This document shows, piece by piece, positions 7,594 through 16,629 of a DNA stretch of 64,000 bases (position 1 is the first letter of the stretch; each line of letters begins with the position of its first letter). The notes below the pieces were generated by a model. That model was given only the letters and a program-made list of their open reading frames with translations, had not been told where the DNA came from and made no database searches. The position numbers and the translations under genes are program-made. Origin of the DNA: an uncultured Maribacter sp. (GTDB taxonomy: Bacteria; Bacteroidota; Bacteroidia; Flavobacteriales; Flavobacteriaceae); NCBI RefSeq assembly GCF_947495965.1, contig NZ_CANMBB010000004.1, positions 248,001 to 312,000 on the forward strand. Direction: 5' to 3'.

Positions 7594-9507
7594 ATGCTTA
7601 ATATCCATAACCTTTCTGTTTCTTTTGGAGGCGAATATTTATTTCAAGAAATATCTTTTAGATTAAACGGAGGTAACCGAGTTGGCTTAGTGGGAAAAAA
7701 CGGTGCAGGAAAATCTACCTTACTTAAATTACTCTCTAAAGATATGCCTATAGACTCTGGAACTATTGCTATAGAGAAAGATATTAAAATAGGTTTTTTA
7801 AGACAGGATATTGATTTTGTATTGGGTAGAACGGTCTTAGAAGAGTCTTACCAGGCATTTGAAGAAATAAAGGCTTTAGAGCTTAAATTAGATGAGATAA
7901 ATCATCAATTAGCAGAACGTACAGATTATGAAAGCGAAAGTTATAACCAACTTATAGTAGATTTAAGTGATGCTACACATCATTATGAGATATTAGGAGG
8001 GTATAATTACCAAGGGGAGACCGAAAAAATTCTACAAGGTTTAGGTTTTAAGCGTGAGGATTTTGATAAAAAAACGGAGACTTTTTCTGGAGGTTGGCGT
8101 ATGCGTATTGAACTAGCTAAGCTATTATTACAAAGTAATGATGTATTGTTACTCGATGAACCTACAAACCACTTAGATATTGAATCTATTATTTGGTTAG
8201 AGCAGTTTTTAAATAATTATTCTGGGGCAGTAGTTATTGTATCACATGATAAAATGTTTTTAGATAACGTAACGAATAGAACCATAGAGATTTCTTTAGG
8301 GAGAATATATGATTATAATAAACCGTATACAGAGTATTTAGTTTTAAGACAAGAAATAAGAGATCAACAGTTAAGTATTCAGAAAAACCAAGATAAAGAA
8401 ATACAGCAAGCAGAAAGACTTATAGAAAAGTTTAGAGCAAAATCTACAAAAGCATCCATGGCGCAGTCCTTAATGAAAAAGCTAGACAAAATGGACCGTA
8501 TAGAGGTAGATGAGGATGATAATAGTGTTATGAATTTACGCTTTCCTATATCTATAACTCCAGGAAAAGTTGTGGTAGAGATAGAAGATTTAGCAAAAAG
8601 CTATGGAGAAAAACAAGTTTTAGAAAATATAAACTTGTTAATAGAAAGGAATAGCAAGACCGCTTTTGTAGGTCAAAACGGCCAAGGAAAATCTACTTTA
8701 GCAAAAATAATGGTTGGCGATATTACGTATGATGGGCATTTAAAACTAGGACATAATGTACAAATAGGATATTTTGCGCAAAACCAAGCAGAGTATTTAG
8801 ATGGTAATAAAACCATTTTAGATACTATGATAGACGCTGCAAATGAAAAAAATAGGAGTAAGGTAAGAGATATACTTGGATCTTTTCTTTTTCGAGGAGA
8901 TGATGTTGAGAAATATGTAAAAGTACTATCTGGAGGAGAACGTAATAGGTTAGCATTAGCAAAAATGTTACTACAACCGTTTAATGTTTTGGTGATGGAT
9001 GAGCCAACAAACCACTTAGACATTAAATCTAAAAATGTATTAAAACAAGCATTACAAAATTTTGAAGGTACTTTAATATTAGTATCTCATGATAGAGATT
9101 TTCTACAAGGCTTAACCAATAGTGTATATGAATTTAAAGACAAGCGTATAAGAGAATACCTTGGAGATGTAGACTATTACTTAGAACAGCGTAAAGAGGA
9201 GAATTTTAGAAATATAGAAAAAAAAGAAACCAATACTAAGAAAAAAGAAGTGGTTTTAAAGAATACAAATGACTTTCAGTATCAGAAAAAAGTTAAATCA
9301 TTAAAGAATAAATTAAGTTCTGTAGAAAGTAAAATATCTAGTTTAGAAAAGGAGATTGCAGAAATAGACCATTCCTTATTAATGAACTATGATGAAACTA
9401 TAGCAAAGCCTAATTTCTTTGATGGTTATGAAAAAAAGAAAAAATCTTTAGAAGATTTAATGCAGAACTGGGAAAATTTAACAACAGAGTTAGAAGAAAT
9501 TAGCTAA
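7594..9507 (+). CDS. ABC-F family ATPase (Uup/YdiF-like)
   Basis: Cytosolic protein with two fused ABC ATPase domains and no membrane domain, as in ABC-F ribosome-associated factors. Walker A motifs are GKNGAGKST and GQNGQGKST, the signatures SGGWRMRIELAKLL and LSGGERNRLALAKMLL, and the Walker B regions LLLDEPTNHLD and VMDEPTNHLD. The inter-domain linker is charged and helical (QAERLIEKFRAKSTKASMAQ). The C-terminal 90 residues (about 545-637) are a lysine- and glutamate-rich coiled coil, as in Uup and YdiF. Length 637 aa is typical. Family members modulate translation at the ribosomal E site or confer antibiotic protection; which applies here cannot be decided. Confidence 0.92.
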   Translation: MLNIHNLSVSFGGEYLFQEISFRLNGGNRVGLVGKNGAGKSTLLKLLSKDMPIDSGTIAIEKDIKIGFLRQDIDFVLGRTVLEESYQAFEEIKALELKLDEINHQLAERTDYESESYNQLIVDLSDATHHYEILGGYNYQGETEKILQGLGFKREDFDKKTETFSGGWRMRIELAKLLLQSNDVLLLDEPTNHLDIESIIWLEQFLNNYSGAVVIVSHDKMFLDNVTNRTIEISLGRIYDYNKPYTEYLVLRQEIRDQQLSIQKNQDKEIQQAERLIEKFRAKSTKASMAQSLMKKLDKMDRIEVDEDDNSVMNLRFPISITPGKVVVEIEDLAKSYGEKQVLENINLLIERNSKTAFVGQNGQGKSTLAKIMVGDITYDGHLKLGHNVQIGYFAQNQAEYLDGNKTILDTMIDAANEKNRSKVRDILGSFLFRGDDVEKYVKVLSGGERNRLALAKMLLQPFNVLVMDEPTNHLDIKSKNVLKQALQNFEGTLILVSHDRDFLQGLTNSVYEFKDKRIREYLGDVDYYLEQRKEENFRNIEKKETNTKKKEVVLKNTNDFQYQKKVKSLKNKLSSVESKISSLEKEIAEIDHSLLMNYDETIAKPNFFDGYEKKKKSLEDLMQNWENLTTELEEIS

Positions 9508-9691
9508 ACACAACAAAAGCAATAGTAGTAAAATTCCTACACCACAAAAAACAGTATCTACACAACAAAATAGAGTAGTTCACCGATTATTTTTGATTTT
9601 TAGCCGTTAATAACTCATATTTGTAAGGTAATTCTTAATCACTAGTGTTTAATTATTTGATTAGATTTACAAGAAGCGTAAAAATATAGAT

Positions 9692-10564
9692 ATGAAAAGA
9701 GGATTATATATTTTATTTCTGGCATTTATAACATCAAATTTAGTGTTGGCTAAAGTTTCTAAAAAAGAAAAAAAGGCACTTATAGATTTGTATGAAAGTA
9801 CAAATGGTGCACATTGGATAAAAAAATGGGATTTAACCGCGCCAGTATCTAGCTGGTATGGGGTAACATTGAAAGATAATCATGTAGTAGAAATTAGTTT
9901 ATTTAGGAATAATTTAATGGGAAAACTTCCCGCTAGTATTGGTAAGCTAACCTTTTTAACAAAATTAAACCTTGCTTTTAATTCTATTACAGGAGAAATA
10001 CCAAAAGAAATAGTGTTTTTAGACAATCTTAAAACATTAAAATTAGAAATGAACCGTATTAAAGGAGAGTTACCTAAGGAATTAGGAAATTTGGCAGGAC
10101 TACAAGAATTAACAATGTTTAATAATTTTATTACTGGTAAAATTCCTGAGAGTATTGGGCAAATGGCAGGTTTAAAGGTATTAAACTTATCTAGTAATAA
10201 TTTAAGAGGAGAAATACCTAATACATTAGGAAGTTTAAAAGATTTAGAAATTTTAGGCCTTTTTGAGAACTCTTTATATGGTTCTATTCCAAATGAAATG
10301 GGAAATCTAAGTAATCTTAAAGAATTAGTTTTAGCAAATAACCAGTTAAACGGAGCTATACCAGAAGAATTTGGACAATTAGCAAGTTTAGAAGTATTGC
10401 AAATACAGAATAATAAATTTAATTCTTTTAAGAATTTACAAATGATGGATAGCAAACAGTTTTTAGTGTTTGACTATGATAAAGAAGACGAAAATTTAGA
10501 ATTTAAAGATTTAAACTTTAGTAAGTCTAGAATGGCAGATACAAAGTTTAATGATGAGGATTAA
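9692..10564 (+). CDS. Secreted leucine-rich-repeat protein, first of a tandem pair
   Basis: Exported LRR protein. The signal peptide runs to about residue 20 (LAFITSNLVLA). An N-terminal cap follows with LYESTNGAHWIKKWDLTAPVS and WYGVTL. Then come about seven repeats of about 24 residues of the plant-type pattern LxxLxxLxLxxNxLxGxIPxx (about 65-250). The C-terminal tail is short and acidic and ends RMADTKFNDED. I see no T9SS C-terminal sorting domain. The next gene encodes a close paralogue of almost the same length, so the pair is a tandem duplication. Such LRR domains usually bind protein or glycan partners; the partner is unknown. A GC-rich terminator follows, so each paralogue appears to be its own unit. 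Confidence 0.85.
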   Translation: MKRGLYILFLAFITSNLVLAKVSKKEKKALIDLYESTNGAHWIKKWDLTAPVSSWYGVTLKDNHVVEISLFRNNLMGKLPASIGKLTFLTKLNLAFNSITGEIPKEIVFLDNLKTLKLEMNRIKGELPKELGNLAGLQELTMFNNFITGKIPESIGQMAGLKVLNLSSNNLRGEIPNTLGSLKDLEILGLFENSLYGSIPNEMGNLSNLKELVLANNQLNGAIPEEFGQLASLEVLQIQNNKFNSFKNLQMMDSKQFLVFDYDKEDENLEFKDLNFSKSRMADTKFNDED

Positions 10565-10594
10565 AAGTAATTTTAGTTAGTTTGGTTAATGGTG

Positions 10595-10621
10595 GGGGTG
10601 TGTGGTGCACCCCTTTTTTTG
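10595..10621 (+). terminator. Intrinsic terminator after the first LRR gene
   Basis: GGGGTG (10595-10600) and CACCCC (10608-10613) form a stem with a 7-nt loop, followed directly by eight T. It separates the two paralogous LRR genes into different transcripts. Confidence 0.85.
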
Positions 10622-10765
10622 GTTTTAAAAAATTAACAACTTGTTTATCAGAAAACTATATATTTTACGTTAGTACTATATTACTGTAGTTTAATAATAG
10701 GTTTACCATATTTTAAGGAAACAATTTTAATCTATATTTTTAACCAACCACTAACATTTTAGATT

Positions 10766-11653
10766 ATGAAACGAATTTTACTCCCCCTTAAGGTTCTTTT
10801 ATTTTTCCTATTAACTACTACCATAAGTGCACAACTACCAAAGCAAGAAAAAACAGCTTTAATTAGTTTGTATAAATCTACGAATGGAGAAGGCTGGACT
10901 AACTCATGGAATTTAAAAGAAAAAGTTAGTAAATGGTATGGGGTGCAAATAGAAAATAATCATGTGGTTTCTATTAACTTACATAGAAATAATTTAGATG
11001 GCACACTTCCAAAAGACATTAAAGGTTTAAGGCACTTAGAAAAATTAAATTTAGCTTTTAATAATTTACAAGGAACAATACCAAATGAGATAACAGATTT
11101 AGAAAATCTTAAAATCCTAAAGCTTGAAATGAATAGTTTAAAAGGGAATTTACCTAAGGACTATTCTAAGTGGAATAATTTAAAAGAATTAACCCTTTTT
11201 AATAATAAATTAGAAGGCGAAATTCCAAATGGAATAGGGGCTTTAGTAAATTTAGAGTTACTTAATTTATCTAGTAACTATCTTACAGGAAATTTACCAA
11301 AAGCAATAGAATCTCTTACAAAATTGGAACAGTTAGAACTTTTTGGTAATAAATTTTCTGGGCAAATAATTGTAGATTTAGGAAAACTATCTGGTTTAAC
11401 ATCGTTAGTTTTAGCATATAATAATTTTGATGGTGTAGCTCCTGAGAGTCTTCAAAATTTAAAAAAATTAAAATTTGTTCAAATACAAGGAAATAAATTT
11501 AGTTCATTTAAAGGTCTAAATTATATGCAAAGTGAAACATTATTAACTTTTGATAGTGATAATGATGCTTTAAACCTTAAATATAATAACCCAAGATTTT
11601 CATTTTCTCGTTTAGCAGATACTAAATACGAAGACAAAAGAATTGAAGAGTAA
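10766..11653 (+). CDS. Secreted leucine-rich-repeat protein, second of a tandem pair
   Basis: Paralogue of the preceding gene. It has a signal peptide ending near TISAQ, the same cap (ALISLYKSTNGEGWTNSWNLKEKVSKWYGV in two parts), about seven plant-type LRRs and the same tail style (FSRLADTKYEDKRIEE). The whole chain aligns with its neighbour without gaps that I can see, so the two arose by duplication and diverged in the repeat faces. No transmembrane anchor, lipobox or T9SS sorting domain is evident. It has its own upstream region (about 200 bp) and its own palindromic terminator. Confidence 0.85.
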   Translation: MKRILLPLKVLLFFLLTTTISAQLPKQEKTALISLYKSTNGEGWTNSWNLKEKVSKWYGVQIENNHVVSINLHRNNLDGTLPKDIKGLRHLEKLNLAFNNLQGTIPNEITDLENLKILKLEMNSLKGNLPKDYSKWNNLKELTLFNNKLEGEIPNGIGALVNLELLNLSSNYLTGNLPKAIESLTKLEQLELFGNKFSGQIIVDLGKLSGLTSLVLAYNNFDGVAPESLQNLKKLKFVQIQGNKFSSFKGLNYMQSETLLTFDSDNDALNLKYNNPRFSFSRLADTKYEDKRIEE

Positions 11654-11675
11654 CTTTTAATTAATAAAGAAATGC

Positions 11676-11706
11676 AAAAGGGATGCTAATTAGCATCCCT
11701 TTTCTG
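11676..11706 (+). terminator. Intrinsic terminator after the second LRR gene
   Basis: AAAAGGGATGCTA (11676-11688) and its exact complement TAGCATCCCTTTT (11691-11703) are separated by two bases, forming a near-perfect palindrome ending in T. It may act in both directions. Confidence 0.85.
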
Positions 11707-11737
11707 TTTTTATAAATGTCTTAGGATTTTTTTAACA

Positions 11738-11766
11738 TTAGTTGTATATGCAACTAAATAGTTTTG
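11738..11766 (+). promoter_or_regulatory. MarR operator and promoter of the efflux operon
   Basis: TTAGTTG (11738-11744) and CAACTAA (11751-11757) form a perfect 7-bp inverted repeat with 6 bp between the arms, the size bound by MarR dimers. It is followed at once by TAGTTTTG (11759-11766), a TAnnTTTG -7 element, and TTG at 11742-11744 can serve as the -33 element. A bound repressor would cover the promoter of the marR-RND operon, which starts at 11782. Confidence 0.78.
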
Positions 11767-11781
11767 CATTAGTTTCGTAGT

Positions 11782-12246
11782 ATGAAATTTTCAGAAGATT
11801 TTGTGGATTTTGAAAACGCTATAATTCCTTGGCTAGGAAAAACATCAAAGATTATAGACTATTATTTTCACGAAGATTTAAAAAAACACAATTTAGATTT
11901 AAGTAAAGAGCAAGTTATTGTTTTAAAAAAACTGCATCAAAAAAATGGGTTAAATCAAAATGAGTTAGCTTTTTTAACCCTCAGAAATAAATCTACCTTA
12001 ACAAGACTGCTTTCTAAAATGGAAGCAAAAAATTATATAAAGAGAAAAAGAAGTAATGAGGATAAGAGAATAAGCCACGTTTTTTTAACCGATGAAGGAA
12101 GAGCAATTTATAAAAAAACAATCCCTGTTTTAAAAAATTGCATTTCATTTTTAGAAAACGGTATTACTGTAGAAGAAAAACAAATTGCGATTAAAATTTT
12201 AAAGAAAATTCAATATAATATTACATTACAAAAAGAGCCTTTATAA
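11782..12246 (+). CDS. MarR-family transcriptional regulator
   Basis: Winged-helix dimeric repressor, 154 aa. The recognition region is NQNELAFLTLRNKSTLTRLLSKMEAKNYI (about 55-83) and the wing is RKRSNEDKRISHVFLTDEGR. It is first in a tight operon with an RND efflux system (9 bp to the adaptor gene), and a TTAGTTG-n6-CAACTAA palindrome lies across its promoter. It therefore very likely represses itself and the pump and is released by a toxic small molecule. The ligand is unknown. The start at 11782 gives a 15-nt leader after the -7 element. Confidence 0.9.
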   Translation: MKFSEDFVDFENAIIPWLGKTSKIIDYYFHEDLKKHNLDLSKEQVIVLKKLHQKNGLNQNELAFLTLRNKSTLTRLLSKMEAKNYIKRKRSNEDKRISHVFLTDEGRAIYKKTIPVLKNCISFLENGITVEEKQIAIKILKKIQYNITLQKEPL

Positions 12247-12255
12247 CAACCAACT

Positions 12256-13386
12256 ATGAGAAAAATAATTTTATCTGTAATAGGAGTTCTACTGATTGTT
12301 GGAGCATTTTTTCTTGCGCAAACACTAATAGCAAACAAAAAAAAGCCTAAGCCTAAAGTAGAAAAGGTAGTAAAAACTGTATTTGTAGAAAAAATAGAAA
12401 ATAAGACTATACCAATTATAATACCTGCTAATGGAAATTTAATGGCAAAAAGGCGGGTAGATATTTATGCAGAGGTACAAGGTGTTTTTAAAACTGGAAG
12501 TAAACTTTTTAAAGCAGGTACGGTATACCGTAACGGAGAAACTATTATAAATATAGATAATGCAGAATATATTGCTTCTGTAAAATCTGCTAAAAGTAAT
12601 TTGTATAACCAAATTACTTCTATAATGCCAGATGTTCGTTTAGATTATCCAGATATTTATCCTAAATGGCAATCTTATTTAGCGGGTTTTGATATAGACA
12701 AGACTACACCAAAGTTGCCAGAAATGAGTTCCGAAAAGGAGAAATTTTTTATTTCTGGTAGAGGTGTTTTAACTAGTTATTATAATGTCAAAAATTTAGA
12801 ACAAAGATTATCTAAATATAGAATAGCAGCTCCTTTTAAAGGGGTAGTAACAGAGGCATTAGTAACGGAAGGAACTTTAGTTAGATCAGGGCAAAAATTA
12901 GGAGAATTTATTAATACTGACGTTTATGAGTTAGAAGTTTCTATTAGTAAAGAATATAGCGATCTATTAAAAATAAATGAAAAAGTAACACTTAGTAACT
13001 TAGATAAAACCCAAACGTATATAGGAAAAGTAGTAAGGGTTAATGGTAGAGTAGATGTTGCTTCTCAAACCATAAAGGCGTTTATAGAAATAAAAGATAG
13101 TAGCTTAAAAGAAGGCATGTACTTAGAGGCTAATCTTAATGCAAAAGCAGAAGAAAATGCTATAGAAATAGACCGAAGCTTACTTTTAGAAGGAGACAAA
13201 ATTTACGTTGTAAAAGATTCAATTTTAGATGTTATAGAGGTAAAGCCAATATATTTTTCGGATAAGAAAGTAGTGCTAAAACAAGTTCCAGATGAAGCGG
13301 TAATTTTAGCAAAACCTGTAGTAGGTTCTTATGCAGGAATGGCGGTTAAAGTTTATAAAAAGAAGCAAGCTAAATCTAAGGAATAA
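12256..13386 (+). CDS. RND efflux periplasmic adaptor (membrane fusion protein)
   Basis: HlyD/AcrA-type adaptor that joins the inner-membrane RND pump to the outer-membrane channel. The N-terminal membrane anchor is IILSVIGVLLIVGAFFLAQT. A lipoyl/barrel-sandwich domain is split by a helical hairpin (about 105-190). The second half-motif is YRIAAPFKGVVTEALVTEGTLVRSGQKLGEF, followed by a beta-barrel and membrane-proximal domain. Length 376 aa is normal. It starts 9 bp after marR, and its stop overlaps the pump gene by one base (TAATG), indicating translational coupling. Confidence 0.92.
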   Translation: MRKIILSVIGVLLIVGAFFLAQTLIANKKKPKPKVEKVVKTVFVEKIENKTIPIIIPANGNLMAKRRVDIYAEVQGVFKTGSKLFKAGTVYRNGETIINIDNAEYIASVKSAKSNLYNQITSIMPDVRLDYPDIYPKWQSYLAGFDIDKTTPKLPEMSSEKEKFFISGRGVLTSYYNVKNLEQRLSKYRIAAPFKGVVTEALVTEGTLVRSGQKLGEFINTDVYELEVSISKEYSDLLKINEKVTLSNLDKTQTYIGKVVRVNGRVDVASQTIKAFIEIKDSSLKEGMYLEANLNAKAEENAIEIDRSLLLEGDKIYVVKDSILDVIEVKPIYFSDKKVVLKQVPDEAVILAKPVVGSYAGMAVKVYKKKQAKSKE

Positions 13387-16300
13387 TGCGTAAAATAATT
13401 GAGTATTTTATAAAATACCACGTTGCTGTAAGTGTCTTAATTATTGCGGTAACTGTTTTTGGTATTGCAGGAGCAGTTACTTTAAAGTCTTCTTTTTTTC
13501 CATTAACAGATTCTAAAAACATATCAATCAATATAACATATCCAGGAGCATCTCCACAAGAAATAGAAGAGGGTATTGTCTTAAAAATTGAAGATAATTT
13601 AAAAGGTTTAGAAGGGGTAGATCGTGTAACATCAACCTCTAAAGAAAATAGTGGAAATATAAATGTAGAAATTGAAAAAGGTAGAGATATAGATTTTATG
13701 CTCTTAGAAGTAAAAAATGCTGTAGATCGCGTACCAACCTTTCCAACAGGAATGGAACCTTTAATTGTATCTAAATTAGAAGCCATAAGACAAACTATTG
13801 GTTTTGCAGTAAGCGGAGACAAAGTTCCTTTGGCAACTTTAAAACAAATTGGAAGAGAAATAGAAAACGATATTAGAGCAATTGATGGAATATCGCAAAT
13901 AACTATTACAGGTTACCCAGATGAAGAGATAGAAATAGCGGTAGATGAAAATAGTTTGTTGGCATACAGCATTTCTTTTTCAGAAGTAGCACAAGCCGTA
14001 AGTAACGCTAATATTCTTGTTACAGGAGGTAATATAAAAACGGATGCCGAAGAATATTTAATACGAGCTAATAATAGAGCATATTACGGAGATGAGCTTT
14101 CTAATTTAATTGTAAAGGCTGATGCTTTTGGAAGAACAATTAGATTAAAAGATGTAGCTACACTAAGAGATCGTTTTGCAGAAACTCCTAATGGGTCTTA
14201 TTTTAATGGAGATTTAGCAGTAAATATTAGTATCACAAGTACAAATACGGAAGATTTAATTGACTCTGCCGAAAAAGTTAAAGTGTATATAGAAACCTTT
14301 AACCAGAAGCACAATAACATACAATTAAACGTTGTAAGCGATCAATCTAAAACGTTAACACAAAGAACAGAATTACTTACAGAAAATGCAGTAATGGGGA
14401 TGCTATTGGTACTCATTTTTTTATCCCTATTCTTAAATACTAGATTGGCTTTTTGGGTAGCATTTGGCTTACCAATTTCTTTTTTAGGAATGTTTGTTTT
14501 TGCTGGCTTTTTTGATGTTACAATAAACGTGTTGTCTCTTTTTGGGATGATTATTGTTATTGGTATTCTAGTAGATGATGGTATTGTAATAGCAGAAAAT
14601 ATATACCAACATTACGAAAAAGGAAAATCTCCTATACAAGCAGCAATAGACGGTACTTTAGAAGTAATTCCTCCTATTGTATCTGCAATTATTACTACTA
14701 TTTTAGCATTTTCTATTTTCCTCTTTTTAGATGGTAGAATAGGAGAGTTTTTTGGAGAAGTATCTGTTATTGTAATACTTACCCTTGTAGTTTCTTTAGT
14801 AGAAGCTTTAATTATATTACCAGCCCATTTAGCACATTCAAAAGCGTTAAAGCCTATGGCTAAAAAACCAAAAACGCGTGTTGGACAAGCATTTGCAAAG
14901 TTAAGAGTTATTAACGAGATGGGAGATCGTTTCATGAAATGGATGCGAGATAACTTGTACAGCCCTTTGCTTAAGTTTTCAATGGAATATAAATTATTAA
15001 CCTTTGCAATCTTTGCAGCAACTCTAATTTTAACTATTGGGTCTGTTGGTGGCGGAACAATTAGAACGGCTTTCTTCCCTAGAATTGCTAGTGATAGGAT
15101 AGACGTAAAGTTGTTAATGCCAAACGGTACAAATGAAAAAGTTACCGATTCTATAATTTCTTTAATAGAAGAAAAAGCAGCAATTGTAAATAAGGACTTA
15201 TCAGAAGAATACCTTAACGGACAAGATAAAATGCTTTTCGAGAATATGATTAAAAGGTTAGGCCCGGGTTCTTCCTCTGCAACCTTAACAATTAATCTGC
15301 TTCCTGGAGAAGAAAGGCCAGATGCAATACGAGCAGATATGGTAACAGGGAAACTAAGGAAGCTTGTAGGGCCAGTAATAGGAGTAGAAAGTTTAATATA
15401 TGGTTCTGGAGGTAATTTTGGAGGTTCTCCTGTAGCTGTATCCCTTTTAAGTAATAATATAAAAGAGTTAAAAGCTGCTAAAAAGGAATTAAAAAACGCA
15501 CTTATAAATAATGCCAATTTAAAAGATATTGCAGATAATGACCCAGAAGGAATAAAAGAAATACGATTAGAACTTAAAGAAAATGCCTATTTATTAGGAT
15601 TAAATCTAAGAGATATTATGTCTCAGGTAAGAGCAGGTTTTTTTGGAGTACAAGCACAGCGTTTTCAAAGAGGGCAAGATGAAATTCGTGTTTGGGTTAG
15701 GTATGATAGGGATAATAGGTCATCTATAACAAACTTAGATCAAATGCGAATAGTTACCCCTAGTGGTAGTCGTGTTCCTTTAAAAGAAATTGCAAACTAT
15801 GTTATAGAGCGTGGCGATGTGGCAATTAATAGGTTAGAAGGGCGTAGAGAAATACAAATTTCTGCAGATTTAGTTAATGAAAAAGAAACTAGTGGTACAG
15901 ATATTATGGAGGATATTCAAAAGAATGTTATGCCAGATATTGTTTCTAAGTACCCAACAGTCTCCCCATTATATGAAGGGCAAAATAGAGAAGCAGGTAA
16001 AATGTTAGACTCTTTAACATCAGTAGGTCTTACGGTATTAGTATTAATATACATAACAATAGCATTTACTTTTAGGAGTTTTAGCCAGCCTTTAATGTTA
16101 TTACTTCTAGTTCCTTTTAGTTTAACAGCTGTAGCTTGGGGACATTGGATTCATGATTTTCCGGTAAACATTTTATCTATGTTAGGAATCATTGCCTTAA
16201 TAGGTATTATGGTAAATGATGGCTTAGTATTAATAGGTAAATTTAATAGCAATCTTAGAGAAGGAATGTCTTTTGACGATGCTTTGTTTGATGCTGGAAA

Positions 16301-16589
16301 ATCTCGTTTTAGAGCAATATTTTTAACATCGGTTACTACAATTGCTGGTTTAGCGCCATTAATGTTAGAAACTAGTAGGCAAGCACAGTTTTTAAAGCCA
16401 ATGGCAATTTCTATAGCTTATGGTATTGGGTTTGCAACAATATTAACTCTTGTAATGTTACCAATATTCTTATCCTTTAGTAATAAATTAAAAGTTAGTA
16501 CTAAATGGTTAGCAACAGGTAATAAAGTCTCTAAAGAAGAAGTAGAGCGTACAATAAAAGAACAAAAAGAGCAAGAACATAATTCTTAA
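13386..16589 (+). CDS. RND-family efflux permease (AcrB/HAE-like)
   Basis: Proton-driven inner-membrane pump, 1067 aa, with the duplicated 6+6 transmembrane layout and two large periplasmic loops. TM1 is near residues 12-30 and is followed by the porter start FFPLTDSKNISINITYPGASPQEIEE. TM4 holds the paired acidic residues of the proton path in GILVDDGIVIAENIYQHYE. The repeat in the second half reads GIMVNDGLVLIGKF, with Asn where AcrB carries its relay Lys, a common variant in more distant RND groups. The export substrate cannot be predicted; MarR control suggests toxic organic compounds. Confidence 0.94.
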   Translation: MRKIIEYFIKYHVAVSVLIIAVTVFGIAGAVTLKSSFFPLTDSKNISINITYPGASPQEIEEGIVLKIEDNLKGLEGVDRVTSTSKENSGNINVEIEKGRDIDFMLLEVKNAVDRVPTFPTGMEPLIVSKLEAIRQTIGFAVSGDKVPLATLKQIGREIENDIRAIDGISQITITGYPDEEIEIAVDENSLLAYSISFSEVAQAVSNANILVTGGNIKTDAEEYLIRANNRAYYGDELSNLIVKADAFGRTIRLKDVATLRDRFAETPNGSYFNGDLAVNISITSTNTEDLIDSAEKVKVYIETFNQKHNNIQLNVVSDQSKTLTQRTELLTENAVMGMLLVLIFLSLFLNTRLAFWVAFGLPISFLGMFVFAGFFDVTINVLSLFGMIIVIGILVDDGIVIAENIYQHYEKGKSPIQAAIDGTLEVIPPIVSAIITTILAFSIFLFLDGRIGEFFGEVSVIVILTLVVSLVEALIILPAHLAHSKALKPMAKKPKTRVGQAFAKLRVINEMGDRFMKWMRDNLYSPLLKFSMEYKLLTFAIFAATLILTIGSVGGGTIRTAFFPRIASDRIDVKLLMPNGTNEKVTDSIISLIEEKAAIVNKDLSEEYLNGQDKMLFENMIKRLGPGSSSATLTINLLPGEERPDAIRADMVTGKLRKLVGPVIGVESLIYGSGGNFGGSPVAVSLLSNNIKELKAAKKELKNALINNANLKDIADNDPEGIKEIRLELKENAYLLGLNLRDIMSQVRAGFFGVQAQRFQRGQDEIRVWVRYDRDNRSSITNLDQMRIVTPSGSRVPLKEIANYVIERGDVAINRLEGRREIQISADLVNEKETSGTDIMEDIQKNVMPDIVSKYPTVSPLYEGQNREAGKMLDSLTSVGLTVLVLIYITIAFTFRSFSQPLMLLLLVPFSLTAVAWGHWIHDFPVNILSMLGIIALIGIMVNDGLVLIGKFNSNLREGMSFDDALFDAGKSRFRAIFLTSVTTIAGLAPLMLETSRQAQFLKPMAISIAYGIGFATILTLVMLPIFLSFSNKLKVSTKWLATGNKVSKEEVERTIKEQKEQEHNS

Positions 16590-16629
16590 CACGTAGTGTA
16601 TGTATTTGCATTTAGATGATATTAAAAAA

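Noticed and set aside
9880-10455. Long open frame on the minus strand inside the first LRR gene
   Set aside because: It mirrors the leucine-rich repeats of the plus-strand gene, is rich in residues expected from antisense of LRR codons, and has no independent start context.
9692-11653. T9SS C-terminal domains on the LRR proteins
   Set aside because: Both end in short acidic tails after the repeats. No 70-100-residue beta-sandwich sorting domain is present.
14612-15517. A 301-codon open frame antisense to the RND pump
   Set aside because: The plus-strand protein is a complete RND permease across the same bases. The antisense product shows no domain and is explained by codon bias.
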